DNA of 64,000 nt from Treponema sp. (lineage in GTDB: Bacteria; Spirochaetota; Spirochaetia; Treponematales; Treponemataceae): contig JAGAZO010000012.1 in the NCBI GenBank assembly GCA_017940005.1, forward strand, positions 1 to 64,000, written 5' to 3'. The position numbers were made by a program, and so were the translations under genes. Under the pieces are notes generated by a model. It saw nothing but the letters and a program-made list of their open reading frames with translations. It made no database searches and had not been told where the DNA came from. This document shows, piece after piece, positions 47,880 through 57,223 of this stretch (its first letter is position 1; each line of letters begins with the position of its first letter).

Positions 47880-48005
47880 TTTGCACGAGCAACCTAGCCC
47901 GCGCCGAAGCGGCGGTGCGCTGCAAGCGCGCCGTTCCGTAGGAATGAGGGGGAGCGAACCGCGCAGGCACGGCTCTTCCCGCAGCGTGCTCCGAAAAAAG
48001 TATGC
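47880..48005. repeat. GC-rich, hairpin-prone island in non-coding DNA
   Basis: The stretch changes abruptly from AT-rich to GC-rich. It contains several short inverted pairs (GCGCCG..CGGCG, GCACG..CGTGC, CGGCG.TGCGC..GCGC.GCCG) and a GAGGGGGAGCGA string that recalls the GAGGGGG end of the uvrC element. No gene is convincing. It may be a repeat-family member. Confidence 0.35.
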
Positions 48006-48098
48006 ACGCTAATTTCTAAAAACACGGCCGCTGGACGATACGGCTACACGGTCGGCTTGTTGACGAGCGCGGGCAAAAGAAACAGGAAGCGGACGAGG

Positions 48099-48527
48099 CT
48101 AGCGCATTGTCTCCGAGTCTCTACTTTGTAAAAACAGTGCAACCTTATCCAAGATGATTTCATCAGCAGGAAGCCAGCGAACTGTGCGCAGTGTTCTAGC
48201 CGTGAGCCATGCGGCACTCTCGTGCTCAAGCAACGTGAGCGAGCTAGAGACAACCTCGCACGCAAAGCAATCCATGTGCAGATGAAACGCAGGGTAATCG
48301 TAATTGATTGTAGCGATGTGACTGCCCACGCGGATTTCCGTATCAAGCTCCTCTCGGATTTCGCGTTTGAGCGCAGTCTGCGGCGATTCTCTCGCTTCAA
48401 TTTTGCCGCCGGGAAATTCCCACCAGCCGCGCCATTCGCCGTAACCGCGCTGCGTGGCGAAGATTTGGCGAGTGCCAGAGGGAAGCGTACGAAAGATGAG
48501 GGCGGCGGAAACATGTACGAGTTTCAT
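48099..48527 (-). CDS. Nudix hydrolase, MutT-like
   Basis: A 142-residue Nudix protein. The box is GGKIEARESPQTALKREIREELDTEI, with the REIREEL core present, and WRGWWEFPGGK is typical of MutT-type 8-oxo-dGTPases. The N-terminal LVHVSAALIF also fits. It would hydrolyse an oxidised or excess nucleotide in the cytoplasm. The next gene on the same strand lies 100 bases upstream. MutT identity is likely but relatives with other nucleotide substrates share these features. Confidence 0.85.
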   Translation of the reverse strand: MKLVHVSAALIFRTLPSGTRQIFATQRGYGEWRGWWEFPGGKIEARESPQTALKREIREELDTEIRVGSHIATINYDYPAFHLHMDCFACEVVSSSLTLLEHESAAWLTARTLRTVRWLPADEIILDKVALFLQSRDSETMR

Positions 48528-48627
48528 TTATACCTCAAAAGCAACCATAAAGAATGTGAAAAATGCCTCTGCTCCAACTATTCATACAGGGGATTCTTCC
48601 CCGCGCAGAACTTCCCGCGCGCGCAAC

Positions 48628-49653
48628 TTACCGTTTTTTCTTTTCATGCATTTTTATCACGCGTACAAGCACCAGTTCAGGACTATTAAAAATGCGCGCC
48701 ACTTTCGGCTGCTGGTATGAAAGACCGCGGCACACAATCATAATCGTCGCCGATTCGTTTTTGAGCATATACTTGCCGCCAGCATATTTTGGAAATGTGC
48801 CTTGGCCAGGCGCATACACGCCATTTATAAACGGAGGAAAACGCCACTGACCTCCGTGCGTATGTCCGCTTAAAATAATGTCAAAATCATACTGCTCGTA
48901 GTCGTCCACATATTCAGGACGATGAGCGAGCAGCACAGTAAACAAAACGCGCTGCCTGCGTTGCGTCGAACTGCCGTCACCAAGTTGTGCCGCTGCATAT
49001 ATTTCGCCACTGTCAGCAAACGACAGCGTTGCGTTGTTCTCCAAAGACGCATGCGTTTCTATCATGCATTCATCAGCTTCATACGCTGCAACTGCCTCGC
49101 GCGTTTTGTGCGCAAGAGCAGCAAGTCGCTCGCGATATTTTTCTTTTTGGTCACGCATGATGTGCGCCACAGAATCACCCAAATCAAAATACGGGTCGTG
49201 AATGCCAGCTATGACAACAACGCCATCATCGTGCGGAAAACACACAACCTCATCATGCAAAATGCGTACGCCGTATGTTTCGAGCAGCGCATATTTTTCT
49301 GCAAACTGTAAATTAACAAAGTCGTGATTGCCTGTCACGAAAAAAATCGGACATATGTCCTGAATGCCAGAAAGCAGCAGCTCGACATTGCCAAAATATT
49401 TTTCTTCGCCCATGCGCCTGTCATACAAATCGCCAGTAATAACGATAATGTCTGGCGCTGCGTTCTTGATTTTTTTGATGAGTTTGCTTTCATCTGCACC
49501 AAAGTCATTCGAATGAAAATCAGAAATCTGCACAATGCGCAGCTCGCTTGCAACATGCTCCTTTTCAATCTCGTAGCTGACAGTGCGTATTGAGCGGCAC
49601 GAGAAGCACGCAAGAGCAGCAAAAAGAACTATTGTACGACGCACGCAGTTCAT
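48628..49653 (-). CDS. Exported metallophosphoesterase, YkuE/YaeI-like
   Basis: The N-terminus has a hydrophobic stretch ending in ACFSC, a lipobox. The calcineurin-like motifs are all present: VQISDFHSNDFG, VITGDLYDR, FVTGNHDFVN, and GHTHGGQWRFP. The family binds two metals and cleaves phosphoesters; periplasmic members act on lipid A precursors or similar lipids. From the C-terminus, GLSYQQPKVARIFNSPELVLV is also usual. A promoter predicts a transcript starting on the ATG at 49653. The Nudix gene follows after 100 bases. Confidence 0.85.
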   Translation of the reverse strand: MNCVRRTIVLFAALACFSCRSIRTVSYEIEKEHVASELRIVQISDFHSNDFGADESKLIKKIKNAAPDIIVITGDLYDRRMGEEKYFGNVELLLSGIQDICPIFFVTGNHDFVNLQFAEKYALLETYGVRILHDEVVCFPHDDGVVVIAGIHDPYFDLGDSVAHIMRDQKEKYRERLAALAHKTREAVAAYEADECMIETHASLENNATLSFADSGEIYAAAQLGDGSSTQRRQRVLFTVLLAHRPEYVDDYEQYDFDIILSGHTHGGQWRFPPFINGVYAPGQGTFPKYAGGKYMLKNESATIMIVCRGLSYQQPKVARIFNSPELVLVRVIKMHEKKKR

Positions 49654-49659
49654 ATCACT

Positions 49660-49688
49660 AGTATAGCGATTTTAACGCTACGTGTCTT
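49660..49688 (-). promoter_or_regulatory. Phosphoesterase promoter, predicted leaderless start
   Basis: On the minus strand AAGACA (49688-49683), 17-base spacer, TATACT (49665-49660). The start falls at 49653, the A of the ATG. No ribosome site is present. Confidence 0.6.
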
Positions 49689-49850
49689 TGCTGTTTTGTG
49701 TGCACAGAGATGCGACGCATGTCAAACTGCAAGCGACAAAATAACACGCGCACAGCAAACTAGCGCGGACACAGCTCCGCGCTGCGGTAAAATCACGACG
49801 CTTCTAGCGGATTTCCTATGGCGCGCTCAAAAAATGAAAAAATGCGCGGC

Positions 49851-50972
49851 TCAAATTTTTATTAATTCGTATGCGCAATTTCCCATGCCAACTTTTTCCG
49901 CTTGCTCAAGTTGTGCTTTCCAAACAGTCGTTGGGTGCACGTCGCAAAACAAGTCGCCGCTTGTCGCTTTGAGCATGTCGAGTATTGTGCCGGGCAGGCG
50001 CGGCTGTTTGTTCGCCATGTCTGCGCACGCTTTGTCAAGCGCAACAGCATCGAACGACGCAAACATGCCAACATTTGGAATGAGCGGCGCATCGTTTTCT
50101 GCATGGCAGTCGCAGCACGGTGACACGTCCGTGATAAGCGAAATGTGAAACTGCTTCTTGCCTTTCACGACAGCGGTGGCATACTCGCCCATTTTGCGAC
50201 AGAGCATTTCGTTTGTGTTGTCCCACTGCGGATGCGTTGCGTCTGTGGGACACGCGCCGATGCAGCGACCGCAGCCTACGCACTTTTCTTGATTGATGAA
50301 CGCTTTGCGCTTGCCGTCGCTTGCTTTAACAAATTCGATTGCATCCTGCCCGCACTCGCGCGCGCAGTTCCCGCAACCGATGCACAGACTTTGCTCAACT
50401 TCAGGCTTTCCTTGCGCGTGCTGCTCCATCTTTCCCGCTCTGCTCGCAGCTCCCATGCCAAGATTTTTTATTGCGCCGCCGAATCCTGTTGCCTCATGCA
50501 GCTTAAAATGATTGAGAGAGATTATTATATCCGCGTCTGTTACCGCACGCCCGATTTTTGCACTCTTAACAAATTCACCTTCAGGAAAATCAACATGCAC
50601 TTCGTCAGTGCCTTTCAAACCGTCGCCGATAATCACTTGGCAGCCAGTTGCAAGCGGATAAAATCCGTTCATGTATGCCGCGTCAAGGTGGTCGAGCGCG
50701 TTTTTGCGCATGCCCACATACAGCGTATTGCAGTCGGTAAGAAACGGACGCCCGCCTTTGCTTTTAATAAATTCTGCAAGAGCGCGCGCATACTGCGGGC
50801 GAAGATATGCAAGATTTCCCGGCTCTCCGAAATGCAATTTGATAGCCACGAATTTTTCGCTAAAATCAATGTTCTCAACGCCAGCTTTTTTGATGAGCCG
50901 AATCATCTTCTGCGTGAGATTTTCGCTCAAGCTCGTGCGAAAATCAGCCCAATACACTTTCGAGTTTTCCAT
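49851..50972 (-). CDS. DUF362 protein with two 4Fe-4S clusters
   Basis: The start at 50972 follows GGAG at good spacing. Residues about 1-185 are a DUF362 domain (VAIKLHFGEPGNLAYLRP, FLTDCNTLYVG, NHFKLHEATGFGGAIKNLGMG). Two ferredoxin-type sites follow: CIGCGNCARECGQDAIEF and CVGCGRCIGACPTDATH (about 190-245). The C-terminal part keeps PCCDCHAENDAPLIPNVGMFASFDAVALDKAC. It is cytoplasmic, probably in electron transfer or metal-site assembly; the exact role of this group is not established. It stands as a single gene with a clear extended -10 promoter. Confidence 0.85.
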   Translation of the reverse strand: MENSKVYWADFRTSLSENLTQKMIRLIKKAGVENIDFSEKFVAIKLHFGEPGNLAYLRPQYARALAEFIKSKGGRPFLTDCNTLYVGMRKNALDHLDAAYMNGFYPLATGCQVIIGDGLKGTDEVHVDFPEGEFVKSAKIGRAVTDADIIISLNHFKLHEATGFGGAIKNLGMGAASRAGKMEQHAQGKPEVEQSLCIGCGNCARECGQDAIEFVKASDGKRKAFINQEKCVGCGRCIGACPTDATHPQWDNTNEMLCRKMGEYATAVVKGKKQFHISLITDVSPCCDCHAENDAPLIPNVGMFASFDAVALDKACADMANKQPRLPGTILDMLKATSGDLFCDVHPTTVWKAQLEQAEKVGMGNCAYELIKI

Positions 50973-51001
50973 AACCACACTCCATAAAAATAGGTGCAAC
51001 G

Positions 51002-51010
51002 ATTATAGCA
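51002..51010 (-). promoter_or_regulatory. Extended -10 promoter of the DUF362 gene
   Basis: On the minus strand TGCTATAAT, with the predicted start at 50995 and a 23-base leader carrying GGAG. This gene is not leaderless. Confidence 0.55.
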
Positions 51011-51059
51011 CAAAATGTGGAAAAAATCATTAAAATGCATGCGCCGCCCATATCTAATT

Positions 51060-51092
51060 ATAAGTGAGGGCGATTGCATGGATGTCACTTAT
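51060..51092. repeat. Inverted repeat upstream of the broken restriction locus
   Basis: ATAAGTGA (51060-51067) and its complement TCACTTAT (51085-51092) are separated by 17 bases. AAGTGAGTAGCA-like text recurs at 51156. It could be an operator for a lost regulator or the edge of the inserted locus. Confidence 0.3.
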
Positions 51093-51174
51093 TGTCATTG
51101 AGCATCACATCTTTTTATATAAGTAGCACAACGCTGTCTTGTATTTTTTTCCTAAAGTGAGTAGCATACACATT

Positions 51175-51427
51175 ATGAATCGCGCTCCTGTAAAAGCAAC
51201 TGTTGCAATAACAAAAGAATATATTGCGAAAATAAAAAAAGCTGGCGACAATTCCCTTGCATTATTAGTAGCGCATCATCTTCAAAACCGAAAAAGAAAA
51301 AAAATATTTTGAATATATGAAAACATTTCAATTAACAAATTCCTTATTTAAAGATACTGCTGCAAAATTTTTTACATTAGAACAATTTAAGGAGACATTG
51401 CATGACGCTCAAAGACCACATGATTAA
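51175..51427 (+). pseudogene. Small gene before the CfrBI-like remnant, frame broken at an A tract
   Basis: ATG at 51175 encodes 45 residues (MNRAPVKATVAITKEYIAK..) to a stop at 51312. Just before it is an eight-A tract (51297-51304). Removing one A joins it to the next frame, YFEYMKTFQLTNSLFKDTA..., which ends at 51427 after an FTLEQFKETLHDAQRP segment. The joined product of about 83 residues is helical and lysine-rich. It may be a regulator or lost part of the restriction locus; no family is recognised. The endonuclease frame begins 26 bases before its end. Confidence 0.5.
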
Positions 51428-52331
51428 AAATATCGTTATCAGCGTGCTCAAATCGCAAGATTATCGCATTGAGGTAGTGAATTTAATAAATGCAGAATTT
51501 TTACAGTTTGCTCTTGATTTTTTCAAGCAAATCGTTGATGCAAAATTACATTCAAACGACATAACGATTGAATGGTACAAAACAGCTTTCATGAACGAAA
51601 CACTCTCTTCAGACGATATTGCCATCAACTCTGGTCTCAACAAAAAAACTATCAGCAACATGTATAGGTCTGATACAAAACAAATTGTTGTTGAAGATTC
51701 GAACGAGTATTTTGATTTGCTTTATGACAGCATAAAAAAATTAATTGAAAATGAAAAAGATGTTGATTTGAGCTTGACGATAAAGTTTCAAGGTGTAAGC
51801 GTAGACCTCAATATTAATGAAAGCCTCATCATCATCAATACCTTGGCCGTTAAACGCGCTGCATTGCGTGGCGGCTTATGGAGTACAGTTGGAAAACGCG
51901 TTGAAAAATATCTCATGCTTACACTTTGTAAATTATATAATGTTGATGAAAAATATTATACTGCAGCACACTTTATAAAAAATAAAGAATTAGCTGTTGA
52001 CAGAGAAGTTGACTTTTATTAAAAAAATAAAAGTGAAAAATATAAATGCGAAGTAAAACTCATGGGGCAAGGAAATCCAGAAAGCGCAGATGCAATCATT
52101 GCACGAGACAGTGACATTTTTGTCGCGGACACGCTCTCACAACAAAATAAAAATCAATGCGACAAACTTGGCATCTGTTGGATTGCCTGCCGAGATGAAA
52201 ATGGCTTCAAAAGATTTTCTTACGCATTAGATAAATTTCATATTCCGTATACGAACTACAACGGAAATCTCGATGCAGATTTGCCGACTATATTAGATGA
52301 ATTGCTCTCCCTCACTCCTGCACAATCATGA
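51402..52331 (+). pseudogene. CfrBI-like type II restriction endonuclease split by an internal stop
   Basis: Frame 51402-52022 and frame 52062-52331 are the same reading frame, divided only by a TAA at 52020-52022. Read through, the joined protein (about 309 residues) has TAAHFIKNKELAVDREVDFY-(stop)-KNKSEKYKCEVKLMGQGNPESADAIIARDSD. This places the catalytic Asp before the stop and E-x-K just after it, the PD-(D/E)xK pattern of the CfrBI endonuclease family. A single base change such as TTA to TAA would explain it. No cognate methyltransferase is seen. The 3' end overlaps pcrA by 20 bases. The family call rests on motif memory and should be searched. Confidence 0.65.
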
Positions 52332-54621
52332 GCGAGCGCGATTGATATTCTGGCATGAACTTTTTCTGTGCGCCGTTTTCAAACTGCACTGCAATCACAA
52401 GCTCGCCGTCGTCGCTCACGTTGCTTTTCACAATGCTGCCGTACCCGTAGTCGTCGTGAAAAATGCGCACGCCGCGCCGCCATTTTTGTACAAGCGCGTT
52501 TTCCGCACCAACCGATTGCGCGCCGCACCGCATGTTGCTATGTCCCCATGAGCTACCATAGGCATTCCCGTAACGAGAAGCACCGTATGTGCTTTTCACG
52601 CGGCGCGTACTGTACCCCCGCCAGCCGTCCTGTCCGTCAAACTGCATGGCACCGTCAGCTTGCGCGTTCAACTCATCGGCGGGAAAGTCAAACAAGCGGC
52701 GCGGCGGCTCTCCAATCACTCTGAAAACATCGCCCGCTTCTTTAAGGAATGCGCTCGGCTCCATAAACTCAGTGCGCCCGTACATGCGTCGTTGCCTGCA
52801 CGATGTAACGTACAGCTCATCTTTTGCGCGCGTAATGCCCACGTAAAAAAGGCGGCGCTCCTCTTCAAGCTCGTTGCCTGTTTTGTCGCCGCGCGGAAAT
52901 ACGCCGCTTTCCATGCCAGTGATAACAACGCGCGGAAACTCAAGCCCCTTTGTATTGTGCAGCGTGATGAGCGTCACTCTGTCGATAGCGTCATCGCCAG
53001 CTGTTTCAAGCGAGCGGTCAAGCGCAATAGAATCAAGAAATGCAAGCAATCCGTCCATACTGCACTCGTACAGCGCGGCGCTATTCATAAGCTCCTGCAT
53101 GTTTGCCGTGCGTTGCGTTCCCGCAATCTCGTCCTGCGTGCGATGATATTCAAGCAGTCCCGATTTGTCGATGATTTTTTCAATAAGGCGCGAAAGTTTT
53201 TCATCGCTCGAAAACGTCTTTGTAATTTCTTCAAACGCCGCGCAAAACTCGCGCACACTCGTCTCCGTTTTTTTTGCCAATCCTTCAATCGCCGACGCAG
53301 ATGCAATCAAACTCTGAGATTTTTCGCGCGCATGCTCCACAATCATATCCTGCGTTTTCTCGCCGATGCCGCGCGCAGGTTTGTTCACAATTCTACGAAA
53401 TGCAATCTCGTCACGCTCGTTTGCCACAAGCGAAAGAAACGCGAGCGCATCTTTGATTTCTTCGCGCTCGTAAAACTTGAGCGCGCCGACAACAGCATAC
53501 GGAATCTTTCTGCGCAAAAATTCTTGCTCGAACGAAAGCGACTGCGCATTGGTGCGATATAAAATCGCCCAGTCGCTGTATAGCGTATTTTTCTCAATAG
53601 ATTTTTGAATCATGCTTGCGCAAAACTTTGCCTCTTCGTCTTGCGTTGGCACATACGCGAGCACTGGCCGCTTGCCTTCTCCGCGTTCTGCCAAAAGCGT
53701 TTTGCCTATTCTGCCCGTATTGTTATTCACGACAGCGTCCGCAGCTGCAAGAATTTTTGCAGTTGAGCGATAGTTTCGCACAAGCTTGATAATTTTTGTA
53801 TCGGGAAACTTTTCGCGGAATGTCAAAATATTTTGAATCTCTGCTCCCCGAAATTTATAGATTGACTGATCGTCGTCGCCAACAACGCACACATATGTGC
53901 CAGAATTTTCATCGACTCCCGCAAGCACTTGCAACAAACGAAACTGCGCAACATTTGAATCCTGATACTCGTCAACCATAATCACGCGGAATCGGTAGCG
54001 CATATGCTCACGAATGCGCAAATTTTCTTCCATCACGCGCACAGGCTTCATTATCAAATCGCCAAAATCTGCATTGCCCGTTTCTAAAAGCCGCGCCTCA
54101 TATTTTTTGTAAATGTCGTTCAAATCGCCGCGCGAATCCAGTGCGCTCAAATCGTCATCGCTTGTTAAAAAATAATCTTTTGCAAGCGCGATTTTGTGCG
54201 CATACAACTGCGACTGCTGCTTTGTTAAAGACGGCACTGCTTTTGCAACGAGCGTCGCCATATCATCGTCATCGTACACAGTGAATGACGGAGCAAGATG
54301 CGCTTCATCTGCATGAATGCGCAAAAACCACGCGCCAAACGAATGGAATGTGCGAATCTGCGCATGTTCCGCGCGTACTTCAAGAGCGATTGCCCGTTCG
54401 CGCATTTCGTTCGCGGCTTTTTTTGTAAATGTCACCGCAAGAATTGAGCGCGCGTCTACTTGTTTTTCACCGATGAGATATGCGATTTTTGTTGTAATCA
54501 CGCGCGTCTTGCCGCTTCCCGCTCCAGCCAAAATCAAAAGCGGAGAGCCGTCGTGCACAACTGCTTCACGCTGTTCAGGATTGAGCTGCTCCAAATATGA
54601 TGGAAGATTTTTTTCTGTCAT
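52312..54621 (-). CDS. pcrA: UvrD/PcrA-type DNA helicase
   Basis: A 769-residue SF1A helicase. It begins LEQLNPEQREAVVHDGSPLLILAGAGSGKTRVITTK (Q motif and Walker A), then VTFTKKAANEMRER, VDEYQDSNVAQFRLL, GDDDQSIYKFRGAE and TLITLHNTKGLEFPRVVI. The C-terminal VGITRAKDELYVTSCRQRRMYGR is typical. PcrA/UvrD unwinds DNA in repair and removes RecA or stalled polymerases. GGAAACATT lies upstream of the ATG. It is last in the ftsH-to-pcrA minus-strand run. PcrA and UvrD cannot be told apart on sequence alone. Confidence 0.93.
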   Translation of the reverse strand: MTEKNLPSYLEQLNPEQREAVVHDGSPLLILAGAGSGKTRVITTKIAYLIGEKQVDARSILAVTFTKKAANEMRERAIALEVRAEHAQIRTFHSFGAWFLRIHADEAHLAPSFTVYDDDDMATLVAKAVPSLTKQQSQLYAHKIALAKDYFLTSDDDLSALDSRGDLNDIYKKYEARLLETGNADFGDLIMKPVRVMEENLRIREHMRYRFRVIMVDEYQDSNVAQFRLLQVLAGVDENSGTYVCVVGDDDQSIYKFRGAEIQNILTFREKFPDTKIIKLVRNYRSTAKILAAADAVVNNNTGRIGKTLLAERGEGKRPVLAYVPTQDEEAKFCASMIQKSIEKNTLYSDWAILYRTNAQSLSFEQEFLRRKIPYAVVGALKFYEREEIKDALAFLSLVANERDEIAFRRIVNKPARGIGEKTQDMIVEHAREKSQSLIASASAIEGLAKKTETSVREFCAAFEEITKTFSSDEKLSRLIEKIIDKSGLLEYHRTQDEIAGTQRTANMQELMNSAALYECSMDGLLAFLDSIALDRSLETAGDDAIDRVTLITLHNTKGLEFPRVVITGMESGVFPRGDKTGNELEEERRLFYVGITRAKDELYVTSCRQRRMYGRTEFMEPSAFLKEAGDVFRVIGEPPRRLFDFPADELNAQADGAMQFDGQDGWRGYSTRRVKSTYGASRYGNAYGSSWGHSNMRCGAQSVGAENALVQKWRRGVRIFHDDYGYGSIVKSNVSDDGELVIAVQFENGAQKKFMPEYQSRSLMIVQE

Positions 54622-54706
54622 AATGTTTCCTTAATAAATTTCCGTGACAGCAATTGTGCAAAACGCTCGCAGCGCTGATTCCCGCGCACACGAAATTACA
54701 GTTTGC

Positions 54707-56125
54707 TCATACCTGTTGCGCCCGCACAAGTTTTGTAAAATGCGCGTCAATGTCAACGCCGCTCACAGAATCTGCATGCGCGCGCACCACGTTGCCCGCA
54801 CGCACATCATCTTTTTGCACGTCGTAGCGCACAACAATGTTGCCGTCAACATCGGGCGCTTGAAAAAACGCGCGGCCAATTGCAAGCCCTTCACCCGCAA
54901 TCACTTCTTCAATGAGCACGTCGTATGATTTTCCGCACCGCGCCAAAAGCCGCTCGCGTGTAATATGCTCTTGCATGTGCTCGAGAACGCGCGCCCGCTC
55001 TGCCGCAACTTTTTTTGCAACATTGTTTTTAAGCGCATACGCTGCTGTGTCTTCTTCCCTGCTGTACGGAAAGCAGCCTGACCAATCGCTCTGAATAGTT
55101 CTTAAAAATACCCTCGTATGCTCTGCGCTTTCATCTGTTTCACCAGGGAAGCCGGTAAGAAACGTCGTGCGTATTGCAGCATCTGCAAAGGCTTCTCGAA
55201 TATCTGCAACAAGCCGCGCATACTCTTTTGCACTGCCGCGCCTGTTCATCGCCGTGATGAGCGCATCGTCACCCGATTGAAACGGAATGTCAAAATACGG
55301 GAGCACATGGCTGCTTTCTTTCATAATCGGCAGAATGTCGCGGTTAAAGTGATCGGGATGAATGTACAAAAGGCGCACAACAAAATCACCGTCGAGCGCA
55401 TCAATTTTTTTAAGCAAAAGAGAAAGCGCGGACGACATTTCCGTACCGCAGTTTACGCCGTGCTCGTCTATGCGCGGCAACGGAAATGTTCCCGTGTCAA
55501 ACACATTGTCGTTTTGCCCCGTGCCATAAGCGGCAACATCTTGTCCTATCAAATTGATTTCATACACGCCGCGCGAAACAAGCTGCTGTATTTCTGCAAG
55601 TATGTCGGAAGCATTGCGGCTTCGCACTTCGCCGCGTATGAGCGGGATTGCGCAAAACGTGCAGTGATTGCTGCATCCTTCAGTGATTTTTACATACGCG
55701 CTTCCCGGAAACGAGAGCAGCGTTTTTCGGCTGCCGCAGCAAATGCCTTCTTGCTTGGGCGTTACAACTGGACGCGAGCCGTTTTGCAAGGCGCGCACAA
55801 CACTATCGATTTTTGTTAAATCTCCGTTGCCAAAAATGCCATCAGCTTCAGGAAGCGATTCTTTGAATGCCTCTGCATATCGTTCGGCAAGGCAGCCTGT
55901 CAGCAAAATTTTTGCATGAGGATAATTTTTTTTTGCCGCGAGCACCGCATCAATGGACTCTTTTTTTGCGCTCTCAATAAAACCGCACGAATTGATAATT
56001 ATTAAATCTGCGAGAGCTGCGTCATGCGTTTGCTCAAGATTGCATTCACCCAACCGTGAAATGATGATTTCTGCATCAACTTGATTTTTTGCACAGCCGT
56101 GCTCGTCAAGAAAAAATTTAGTCAA
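54707..56125 (-). CDS. rimO: Ribosomal protein S12 methylthiotransferase RimO
   Basis: A radical SAM enzyme that adds a methylthio group to Asp-88 of ribosomal protein S12. FFLDEHGCAKNQVDAEIIISRL and INSCGFIESAKKESIDAVLA are RimO forms of the N-terminal cluster motifs. The radical SAM CxxxCxxC is CSNHCTFCAIPLIRG. The C-terminus is a TRAM domain (about 400-470). The tRNA enzyme MiaB is the alternative, but it has a different N-terminal GCQMN motif. Its start lies eight bases inside the end of the rodZ-like gene. Confidence 0.92.
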   Translation of the reverse strand: MTKFFLDEHGCAKNQVDAEIIISRLGECNLEQTHDAALADLIIINSCGFIESAKKESIDAVLAAKKNYPHAKILLTGCLAERYAEAFKESLPEADGIFGNGDLTKIDSVVRALQNGSRPVVTPKQEGICCGSRKTLLSFPGSAYVKITEGCSNHCTFCAIPLIRGEVRSRNASDILAEIQQLVSRGVYEINLIGQDVAAYGTGQNDNVFDTGTFPLPRIDEHGVNCGTEMSSALSLLLKKIDALDGDFVVRLLYIHPDHFNRDILPIMKESSHVLPYFDIPFQSGDDALITAMNRRGSAKEYARLVADIREAFADAAIRTTFLTGFPGETDESAEHTRVFLRTIQSDWSGCFPYSREEDTAAYALKNNVAKKVAAERARVLEHMQEHITRERLLARCGKSYDVLIEEVIAGEGLAIGRAFFQAPDVDGNIVVRYDVQKDDVRAGNVVRAHADSVSGVDIDAHFTKLVRAQQV

Positions 56126-57212
56126 GCTCTACAACCACCAGACGGTATCTGCCTTCTGAATCGCGTACCCAGCGAATATCCTGCACGAGCACTTGTCCTG
56201 CTTTGCCCATGTCTAAATCAAAACTGCGCGTATCCGCAATCACAGTAAATTTGACCGTATTGCCGTTGCTCATCCAAACGCGCAAACCGTTATTCGCGGT
56301 CATTGTGACAATCTCTCCGCTCGTAAAATAGTTTTCTTCAGACTGCCGCCTGTCTACTCTAGAGCGGAACACACACGGACCGCGGAATGTTGCATTCACG
56401 GTAAACGGATACGCGCGGTTGTCTTCAAGGATAATGTGCGGCTGATGCGTGCGCTGTACTTCACTTTCAGATATAATATCTGCTGCAACAACGCCATCTA
56501 TCGGAAGCATGTCATTATCTTGACGACGCAAAAGTATTCTCACTTCTGCGCCGCGAGCGGCATCTGTTGAAGATATATCGGACACATACACGATGATGTC
56601 GTTCTGCGCGTCTCCGTCAACATCAAGCTCAACTTCTTCTGCCAAATCAACATACAATGTGCCGACTGGCGTATCAAGCCCAAAAGCAGAAAGCGTGCTG
56701 CTCACGCGCAAAACAATCTTGCCATTTTCTGATGGAATCAAAATCTGATCACCACGAAAGAAACGGCCGTCAAGAGGGCGGTCGCCGAGTTCATAACTTT
56801 GCGGAGCCATACCCGCGGTAAGCACTACATTATTTTTTTTATCTAGCGGTTTAAATTTAATAATTAATAAAACTACAGCGGATAGTGCTGCAACACCCAG
56901 ACAGCTAATTCCTATCACTAACGGCCAGAAAAATCGCGGCTTATGTTTTACGAGCAAGCCTTCCGGCAGCGGCGCTTCTTGAATAACCTTGCTTCGATAC
57001 AATGCAATCACTGTTTCAGGATTTATTCCCAAATACTCCGCATAGTTTCGCAAAAATCCTATCATATACGGCTCGCCAGGAAATACACCTGTCTCTTCTT
57101 CTTCGAGCCCTTTTATATATTCAATGGTGATAGATGTTTCTCGCGCGACTGTTTCTAAATCAAGATTTTTTTCTTCCCGCTTTCTCTTTAATATAATGCC
57201 ATAGCTATCCAT
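56118..57212 (-). CDS. RodZ-like transmembrane helix-turn-helix protein
   Basis: Residues about 5-75 are an HTH_25 domain (GIILKRKREEKNLDLETVARETSITIEYIKGLEEEE), a helix spans about 95-120 (FFWPLVIGISCLGVAALSAVVLLII), and the C-terminal 240 residues are beta-rich and extracytoplasmic (GDAQNDIIVYV, NATFRGPCVFR). This is the RodZ architecture, which links MreB to the envelope in rod-shaped cells. The extracytoplasmic part is longer than usual. It lies between lolA-like (11 bases) and rimO (overlap). Confidence 0.8.
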   Translation of the reverse strand: MDSYGIILKRKREEKNLDLETVARETSITIEYIKGLEEEETGVFPGEPYMIGFLRNYAEYLGINPETVIALYRSKVIQEAPLPEGLLVKHKPRFFWPLVIGISCLGVAALSAVVLLIIKFKPLDKKNNVVLTAGMAPQSYELGDRPLDGRFFRGDQILIPSENGKIVLRVSSTLSAFGLDTPVGTLYVDLAEEVELDVDGDAQNDIIVYVSDISSTDAARGAEVRILLRRQDNDMLPIDGVVAADIISESEVQRTHQPHIILEDNRAYPFTVNATFRGPCVFRSRVDRRQSEENYFTSGEIVTMTANNGLRVWMSNGNTVKFTVIADTRSFDLDMGKAGQVLVQDIRWVRDSEGRYRLVVVELD

Positions 57213-57223
57213 ACTGTCTTGCC

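Noticed and set aside
48044-48514. A 156-codon minus-strand frame over the Nudix gene
   Set aside because: The Nudix box is only in the other frame, so this is a shadow.
55118-55819. A 233-codon plus-strand frame opposite rimO
   Set aside because: Antisense shadow of a gene with complete radical SAM motifs.
54707-56125. MiaB instead of RimO
   Set aside because: The N-terminal GCAKN and CGFIESAKKES motifs are RimO forms.
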